A stretch of 64,000 bases of DNA, from NCBI GenBank assembly GCA_035610835.1, contig CM069441.1, positions 80,441,515-80,505,514 on the forward strand, written 5' to 3'. The position numbers were made by a program, and so were the translations under genes. The notes under the pieces are model-generated. The model was not told the DNA's origin. It did no database searches and worked only from the letters and a program-made list of their open reading frames with translations. The DNA comes from Ophiura sarsii (lineage: Eukaryota > Echinodermata > Ophiuroidea > Amphilepidida > Ophiuridae). Below, one piece after another: positions 56,026-64,000 of the stretch; position 1 is the stretch's first letter; every line of letters starts with the position of its first letter.

Positions 56026-56905
56026 GCCTCTTTTATGAAATGTTAATTATTGGAGCATTCACCATTCAGGTTCCTAAGCCAATATACACCTAACACAAAC
56101 ACTTCATGACCCACTTTTTTCAACATCTATGACCTGTATTGAAAATTGGAAGCATACACTTTTCTTGGAAAATTTCTTCCTCAAAATTTGACACCTCGTT
56201 CATAGAAATTGATTGGACCATTTTAAAGTGATGATCATTTGATAAACAAGATGAAACAAACAAAAAATGTTGCACCAAATCAAATATTCTACGAGATTGC
56301 TTTTTGTTGTACGTATTGGAAGCAGCGAGGCATGTGTGGCTAAATGGTTCATTGGGAATGGACGCATGCATTGTCACTGTGCATAAGTGCATGAATGACT
56401 TTCCAGCTGAAGCTCAATAAGCAATGAAATCCCATAGAAAGTAAACATATCATTTAAATTCATTTGACTCATAGTTTAGAAGGGGTGGACAATGATTGTT
56501 TCCATGGGATAACACAATCAATGTGATTATTCCATGTCAGGGAAAGGGTTTCCAATAGGGTCCTTTCTTAAACATTTTAGGTTTCAAAACAAATTAAACC
56601 TTTTAAATCTTTCAATCTTATTTGAATAATCTGAGACGATATTCTTCTCAGGAAAAATAAAACAAAATAATTTAAAAATAAACAATGGATCAGACAGGCC
56701 CTCAAAACAGGCTTCACCTCTCCCCTACACACATTTGACTTAAGCCCAATTTGTTTTCACCAATAACCCTACCACCCCCACCTGTTAAAAAGGGGGAAAA
56801 TAAATAAAAGTTCTGGACCTTGAGACAGCTCTTTCAAGACACCCTAGCATGGTTGTTGACAGATGGTTTGGCAAAACACACCGCAGAACCTTGTGAATAC
56901 ACCTA
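56026..56905. other. No gene seen
   Basis: The 90-codon minus frame 56120-56392 has no recognisable domain. AT-rich. Confidence 0.35.
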
Positions 56906-56908
56906 CCC

Positions 56909-57098
56909 CAAATGGTTCCTTAAGGTGCTAGTATGCCACATTAGTCATGGATCTATAGCTCATTAAAATCCGAAATATACACCTTGTGGGCAAATTTTTA
57001 CCCCAAATGGTTCCTTAAGGTGCTACATGTAGTATGCAACATTATTCATGGATCTATAGCTCATTAAAATCTGAAATATACACTTTGTGGGCAAATTC
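56909..57098. repeat. ~97-bp tandem duplication
   Basis: Two near-identical copies share TACCCCAAATGGTTCCTTAA, CATGGATCTATAGCTCATTA and TTGTGGGCAAATT. The second has a 6-bp insertion (CATGTA). Confidence 0.92.
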
Positions 57099-57224
57099 TT
57101 TCTCATAATTGACATCTTGTAAACATTTAGTTTGATGATAATCCTGATGTTATGATTGTTTGCTTAGCAAGAGCTAGAGAAATAAAATTTTCAGTAAACA
57201 AAATGTTCAATGGGATTGCTTTAT

Positions 57225-57395
57225 ACAGTTAACACTAAGTTGCATGGGCCTTGCATTTTAGTTTGTGTTAACAGGAATGCATGTTATCCAGTCATATTAT
57301 AATGGTAAAATATAAGCTCGGGACTTGAATAACACTTTGTGTTAACAGGAAGTTTGTGTTAACAGAGTTTGTGTTAACAAGGTTCCACTGTATTG
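57225..57395. repeat. TTTGTGTTAACA repeats with pogo-like end
   Basis: GTTTGTGTTAACA recurs at 57261, 57335, 57351 and 57368. The end CAAGGTTCCACTGTATTG (57379) is the complement of a CAGTGGAACCTTGTTAACAC terminus, typical of pogo/Tigger-like elements. Probably a decayed element. Confidence 0.6.
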
Positions 57396-59148
57396 TACAC
57401 CCATCAGAAACAGCCAGGCATGTGTGGACAAGGTTTGAAAAAAAATCACATAACACCTGTTGAGCTGTGGTAGATGGCAATAATATGGACACAGGCTGTC
57501 CCTAAAAAGATTAGAAGGCCTACCCATTGATGACCAAATTGTGGGTTTTTTTCATCATATAAATCAATGACATTAGGTTTATTATCAGACCGTTGAGTGT
57601 GGTGCCCCCATGGGATGATTATGTAATTGTTTTGGAGGTTGCTTTATGGGAAACTTGTGTGCACGGTTGCGACAATTAATTAATAGAATATCTGTGGCTT
57701 TCAAATTTGGATAGATGTCTCAATGTAATTTTATTTAATGAATAGCAACAAAAAAATCAATGCGATAAAATCTGTAATTTGAAAGACAAAAGTTGTTTTG
57801 TATAAATAAATTGTATGCGACCGATATGAAATACCCTACTAAATGGTGTTGCCACTTTTTACAGACTCATGGAAAAGAGGCCCTATGTTAGCAGATTACG
57901 TGCCCGTTTGATGGAGCATGATTGGTTAATACACACCATATATTTGTAACTAGGCTGCAAAAACAAAACATTACTGATGCAAAAACCTAAATCGGTCATA
58001 ATGTGCCACGTGTTAGTCCGTCATTTTCCTTTCTTTTTCCACTCTTAAAATGACATGAACAATCGCTTTTTGAAATACAGATTTTAGACATTACTGTGTA
58101 CTAATCTTTCTGGAACAGCCTGCAGTGTTTTTGTGATTCGTTATTCATGAATTAATAAAAAAAAAAAGATTATTCTTGTTATTATTATCATCATAATTCT
58201 TATTATTATTATTTCATCTGCAGCAGTCAGCCAGCCTAGAAAAGGCACAAACATTTATTATCGTCAGAAATACCCAAATCACAGTAAAGAATTCAATTAA
58301 AAAGTAGCTTTTTATAATATATAACATAATATAATACAGTATTCTATGATATGGAAATACATCTAATAATAATACCCAAATTTGTAATTATGGCAAACGA
58401 ATTAATATTACTATATACATATTGAAATATTTCAACATAATTGATTATTTACACAAGTCAAAATACAAAATTATTTTCAAATTCATAATCACGTCAAATT
58501 CCATTGTCTGTTTGTAGAGACTAGTTTAGGCAGCAATTAAAATATGTTCTATACTATAAAAATTATACATAATTTACAAATCAAAATTGGAACAAATTAA
58601 AACAATCACAAAAATACAAAACTATTGTTTTCTTCTCTAAGAAATGCCAGCATTGAAATTGAACTTTGACCTTAGTGCCCCAAAACTCTTTATATAGTCC
58701 ATGTAATCTGGATTTCAAGGCCTGAATATTTGCAGTATCACATTAAAAATTTAAAAGGAACATGTTATCAGCTAACAACATCTAGATATTAAAATTTCAT
58801 TAAGACTGGAAAATAACAATTATAATCAAAGCACAAAATCCCTATCAATTTGGCACATGCGCACACTTGCTTTGTGTACCAGGAACAAAAACCTATGCGC
58901 ACTTGCCTGCGTTTGCACTGTGCAAGGTGCGTATTTGTTGATACAAAATGTTATGTTTTGATTACTAGTGTTACTGTGCTATAGTTTGAATCATGATGTC
59001 GTGGACCATTTGTGAACATATGTGCGTATGTGCGCATGCTCGCCAAACTAGATGCAGTACGTGTTGAACATCACCCACACGTCTTGTTCAAGATATTTTG
59101 GTCTCAAGAGAGTCTGAATCTGACTATGTTTTAGTCTTATTCAGGCTA
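57396..59148. other. No gene seen
   Basis: AT-rich with (TTA)n near 58170-58215. No coding, RNA gene or clear repeat. Confidence 0.4.
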
Positions 59149-59150
59149 TA

Positions 59151-59344
59151 GTTTAATCAGTTCCAAATTGGTGAGAAATATTCAGTTTTATCTCTCCGTG
59201 CGAAAGTAATCTAATCTTACGCACGCAATTATGGCCACACGCACGCATCACGCATATGATGCTTGTTGCCTTCACGTGCACCCGCGTCCTTCTGTATTCA
59301 TTCGCTGCTGTAAGAAGGCTTCGCCAATTTGGAACTGATCAAAC
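59151..59344. mobile_element. TA-flanked MITE, family GTTTAATCAG, copy 1
   Basis: Ends GTTTAATCAGTTCCAAATTG and its complement (from AATTTGGAACTGATCAAAC), TA outside (59149-59150 and 59345-59346). The interior is rich in CGCACGC words. Confidence 0.9.
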
Positions 59345-59585
59345 TATAGACGTTCTTTACAGTGCTTTGTGATGCGTTACTGCAACAGAGTTTAAATGTA
59401 ATCCATTATCACTGGGTGAGGTTGCTATGCTTCGCGTATGCTCTACTATTTTGGCACATGACACGCCCCTGGCTGACATCACATGCAGCGACCTCAGATA
59501 ACATAATGTGACCTGTGATGAAAGGTCACACACTGTGGCGGTAGAGAGGTCACTGCTCTGAATTGCATGGTATATAATATCTATA
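59345..59585. other. No gene seen
   Basis: Spacer between two copies of the same MITE family; it contains nothing recognisable. Confidence 0.4.
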
Positions 59586-59799
59586 GTTCAATCAGTTCCA
59601 AATTGGCAGGAAATATTTGTTTTTTATCTATCCACACTCAAAAGTAATCCAAGCGTATAAGCGTGATTTTGGCATAGTCAAGCGTCACATATACAATGTT
59701 ACTGCGACATTGCACGCCATATGAGCGTTTTGCAAGCAACGCTCTTCTGAATTCATTCACTGCTGTAAACAGGTTTCGCCAATTTGGAACTGACTTAAC
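59586..59799. mobile_element. TA-flanked MITE, family GTTTAATCAG, copy 2
   Basis: Ends GTTCAATCAGTTCCAAATTG and complement, TA outside (59584-59585 and 59800-59801). Shares TTCATTC..TGCTGTAA with copy 1 near the right end. Confidence 0.9.
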
Positions 59800-59801
59800 T
59801 A

Positions 59802-60089
59802 TAGTAGGAAAGACCTTTATGTCAGAGTATGGCTCATCACAAAAATATGCCAGTTCAAATGTGTCTGCCTCAGGTTCAAATACATTGATATACTTACTTG
59901 GAATCAATTTGCACCTTTTTGATACTCAAAAACACCCTTATAACCCTAACCCTTTACATTCATACAGATATGGAAATATAGCTCAGTATGAGACTGATCA
60001 ACACAATTTGATCCCAATAACCACATCAATCATTTCAATGATACATTCTAATCTTTTCAGCAGAAGTTCCATGCAATAAGGCTATAAAA
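59802..60089. other. No gene seen
   Basis: The open frame crossing here has no recognisable domain. Confidence 0.35.
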
Positions 60090-60096
60090 AAAAAGA

Positions 60097-60320
60097 AGTT
60101 GACTTGCCCTTTCCGACTGACCCGAATTTTTGGAAATCTAAGGTCGCTATTTTTTTTTAAAAATTGAAAGGAGCACATATAACAATAACGAAAGATGAAA
60201 ACGTGTTTTTGAGTAGTATCGGCTTGTTTAAAAAAAGTTTTAAAAAAAAGAAGAAAAAAAAGATCTTTAAAAAAATGTGTTTTTGTGTAGTATCTCCCAG
60301 ACAGGGCAAGTCAATTTTTT
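60097..60320. mobile_element. GTTGACTTGCCC-family element, inverted copy
   Basis: Inverted ends GTTGACTTGCCC (60109) and GGGCAAGTCAA (60304). Reverse complement of 54660-54893. A-rich stretches at 60235-60275. No coding. Confidence 0.78.
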
Positions 60321-60990
60321 TGTTTTTGTTGCCTAAGTGTGGCTTCAATTTAAAGTTTATGTCTACTTACAAACAAAAACACCTTAATAGTATACAGAGT
60401 TAACTTGCTCTTGGCCTTGTGTATATTCACTGTCGCATAACTTTGAAACACCAGTGTACGCTGTGTCAACTAAGAGGAGATTATATCATAAGTGTAACAA
60501 CCAATCATGTCTCTTGAAGCTCGGCTGAGTGGAGACTTACCACAAAAATTATGCATTCAGTGGTTTACTCGCTTGCACAAACCCACTTTAAAATGTCAAC
60601 AATGGCAGATTAAGTTTGAGCTTAGTATGAATTTTTCCCAAGAAATTTTGATGATGTCTGTAAATAGATCAGCAGTAGATCAACATGTTGCAAGTAGAAG
60701 TGGCTAACTTCGAGGGTCGATTCTTTTCACAATATTCCTTTTGAAAAAGTTCATGTGTACATGCATGATAATTTGCATGAATTTGATTTTTAAAGACAAA
60801 ACAACAAGCTGAAAATGAAGCAAGTGTGATTATTTTGAAAACAAAATAGCCTGAATCTAAGCAAAAGCATGAGAAAACCTCTCAGGTGTGTGTGTTAATT
60901 GATAAATTAGCCCTATTGCATCTCTTTTTATAGACCTATCAATAGGCATATTTTGCGCATATTCAATTTCAGGCATATTACTTCTGAGTA
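60321..60990. other. No gene seen
   Basis: AT-rich sequence downstream of the kinase gene, without a supported feature. Confidence 0.4.
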
Positions 60991-60991
60991 A

Positions 60992-60997
60992 TTTATT
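60992..60997 (-). terminator. Candidate poly(A) signal of the kinase gene
   Basis: AATAAA on the minus strand, 125 nt after the kinase stop codon. The position is plausible, but no transcript evidence is available. Confidence 0.4.
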
Positions 60998-61121
60998 TTG
61001 GCTCAAACGTTACGATTTGTGAAAATTGATGTACGGTACCATGAAAATGTTCCCTTCAAGCCAGTCGTTGCTCTAGAGTCGACATTATTCCCATATTCAA
61101 TTAAGATCGGCTGGTGCAGTT

Positions 61122-62068
61122 TTACCTCTTCGTAGTACTTTCGCCTATGGTGGATTGCGCAGCCGGCACAGATTGCAGCAGCAGTTGGGTCGGGGAATTC
61201 TCCTGTATGGTGGGTAGAGGCGCCAGGGAATGTGTGGTGTATTGCTGATGCGTTGTCAGGTGAACAGGCACTGTGTAGGGATGACTCAAAGTAGTAGGAA
61301 TGGTATACGCTGTTATGATAGGCTGCTGTTGCTGTTGCTGAAGCTGTAACTGAACTAACTGTAGAGGAGTCAGCGTCTGTGTGACGCAGCCCGGGCCAGG
61401 CGCTGTAACACCTTTTACAAAAGTCACCATGTTGTTATTATTTGCTGTTGTACTAGATTGTGCTACAGCTACAGCGGGGTTTGCAGCGGCATTAGCAGGA
61501 GGTTGCTGTAGCAGTGTTACTGGACCAGATAAATCTGGAGTACCGGATGCTTGCAAGACAGGGGAGAAGCCTATAGAGTCTGTGCTAGGTAGATGATGCT
61601 GCTGCAATGTCAGCAGAGGAACAGCAGCGATGCTGCCGACAGGAAGAGTGGCACCAGCAACCTCTGCTATATCTCCTGTATCTGAGGTAGTCCTTGCATT
61701 GGGGTTCATAAACTGCTGCTGCTGGGTTGGCGTCACCCTGCCTTGGGATGATGTGCCACCCGGGGAATTTATGCTATGAATGCTCTCGCCAGAACTACTC
61801 CTCGTCTCTGTTGATGAATCCTTCTTTAGTTTACGCCGCTTGGCTAACGGGGCATGGGATACTTCTAGTAGACGGAATCCTTCACGATGTGCCTTATGGA
61901 AGGCTTTCATGGTGGCCTTGACTCCCGATTCCACTCGGGGTTGTCGGAATGAGAGCAGTTTTGGAGTCATTAGTGGTGTGGAGCTGTTGGCCTGGTGACC
62001 TTGAATCCATTCATTCTGAAGCAGATCATCCATGGTTAGACGTCTTCTTCGATCCACCGTCAACAGTC
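61122..62068 (-). CDS. RPS6KA5: MSK-type kinase, last exon in window (kinase end, NLS, Q-rich tail)
   Basis: Starts after acceptor TTACAG, phase 1, and encodes 314 residues to TAA at 61122-61124. It opens with GLLTVDRRRRLTMDDLLQNE (kinase subdomain XI), then SSTPLMTPKLL, matching the MSK1 loop phosphorylated by ERK/p38 (Thr700 in human), then VKATMKAFHKAHREGF and APLAKRRKLKKDSSTETRSS, the conserved docking/nuclear-localisation segment. Human MSK1 ends soon after; here a further ~210 residues, rich in Gln, Thr, Pro and Val with a Q6 run, follow. AG|GTAAAA at the stop leaves open a further exon. RPS6KA4 and RPS6KA5 cannot be told apart; the invertebrate gene is probably ancestral to both. It would phosphorylate CREB and histone H3 in the nucleus. 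Confidence 0.92.
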
Positions 62069-63724
<1,656 letters not shown>

Positions 63725-63937
63725 CAAGATTACCCCTAAGCTCCAGAGATCGCAGGAGGCATCATACCCGGCGTCTCTATCTTTGAATTCCCTCTCGCGG
63801 GGGAGAACTTCTGGTGCTGCAAACGGCAGTGTGAAACATGGCGTCATCATCTGTTGGTTGAGACTCGTGACCCGTGCAAACCCAAAGTCTACGATCTTTA
63901 GCTCTGCGTACTCGGAATCGTCGCTGAACAAAAGGTT
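63725..63937 (-). CDS. RPS6KA5: MSK-type kinase, activation-loop exon
   Basis: 213 nt, 71 codons, after acceptor CTACTACAG. Residues 1-4 are NLLF; ELKIVDFGFAR places the metal-binding DFG at residues 17-19. The activation loop MMTPCFTLPFAAPE has the Thr-Pro site (T32; T581 in human MSK1, target of ERK/p38) and APE at 41-43. A 13-residue insert-like segment, VLPREREFKDRDA, precedes GYDASCDLWSLGVIL (subdomain IX Asp at 63). All key residues are present. N-terminal exons (AGC kinase domain, catalytic HRD of this domain) lie beyond the window. Confidence 0.96.
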
Positions 63938-64000
63938 CTGTAGTAGCGTGCATTTGACGGGGACAAAAGTGAAAATGCATAATAATTAGAACATGCTGCC
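63938..64000 (-). other. Kinase intron, truncated by window
   Basis: Intron sequence upstream of the activation-loop exon; the donor is outside the window. Confidence 0.8.

Noticed and set aside
59638..60079. Open frames on both strands near 59.7-60.0 kb
   Set aside because: They overlap MITE copy 2 and have no domain.

Overview
This is an intron-rich, repeat-dense animal nuclear window. It has spliced exons with GT/AG boundaries, non-LTR and Penelope-like retroelements, many TA/TTAA/8-bp-target MITEs and long satellites, and no operons or prokaryotic signals. The gene content, the AT-rich composition and the abundance of the 8-mer TAGGCCTA in the left part suggest a marine invertebrate deuterostome, perhaps an echinoderm. 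That taxon guess is weak.

Only two host genes are firmly recognisable. PRORSD1 (ProX-type Ala-tRNA(Pro) editing protein) lies on the + strand in two exons (45335-45436 and 50407-50835) around a 5-kb intron full of transposon debris. The C-terminal kinase end of an MSK-type kinase (RPS6KA4/5) lies on the - strand in three exons (63725-63937, 62995-63151, 61122-62068); its 5' exons are beyond the right edge. The two genes converge, about 10 kb apart. Weaker coding traces are a discoidin (F5/8 type C) domain relic at 2290-2528 (-), a plausible unidentified exon at 5564-5784 (-), and a frameshifted relic of an invertebrate uncharacterised protein family at 15789-16600 (+).

Layout: 0-8 kb is a string of foldback elements, including a 407-bp palindrome-array element (second copy at 14.4 kb) and a 1.26-kb element built from about 30 copies of CCAATATTGG that carries a U2 snRNA 5' fragment. 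7.6-8.3 kb is a Penelope fragment ending in (GATT)51. 9.2-14.2 kb is a 33-bp minisatellite split by a 1.85-kb TA-flanked element. 18.4-21.4 kb holds a LINE remnant and a Penelope-like element with a 15-bp target duplication and a complete-looking hammerhead ribozyme. 27.5-34.6 kb may be one 7-kb unit with about 88-bp terminal inverted repeats beside TTAA; it contains a 4.5-kb array of a 146-bp satellite and a 526-bp palindrome. 35-45 kb holds MITEs and a 61-bp hairpin satellite. 45-64 kb holds the two genes and at least a dozen MITEs.

The genes do not form a pathway. The main story is transposon and satellite architecture. Several elements have readable target-site duplications, and for one a paralogous empty site is also present in the window.
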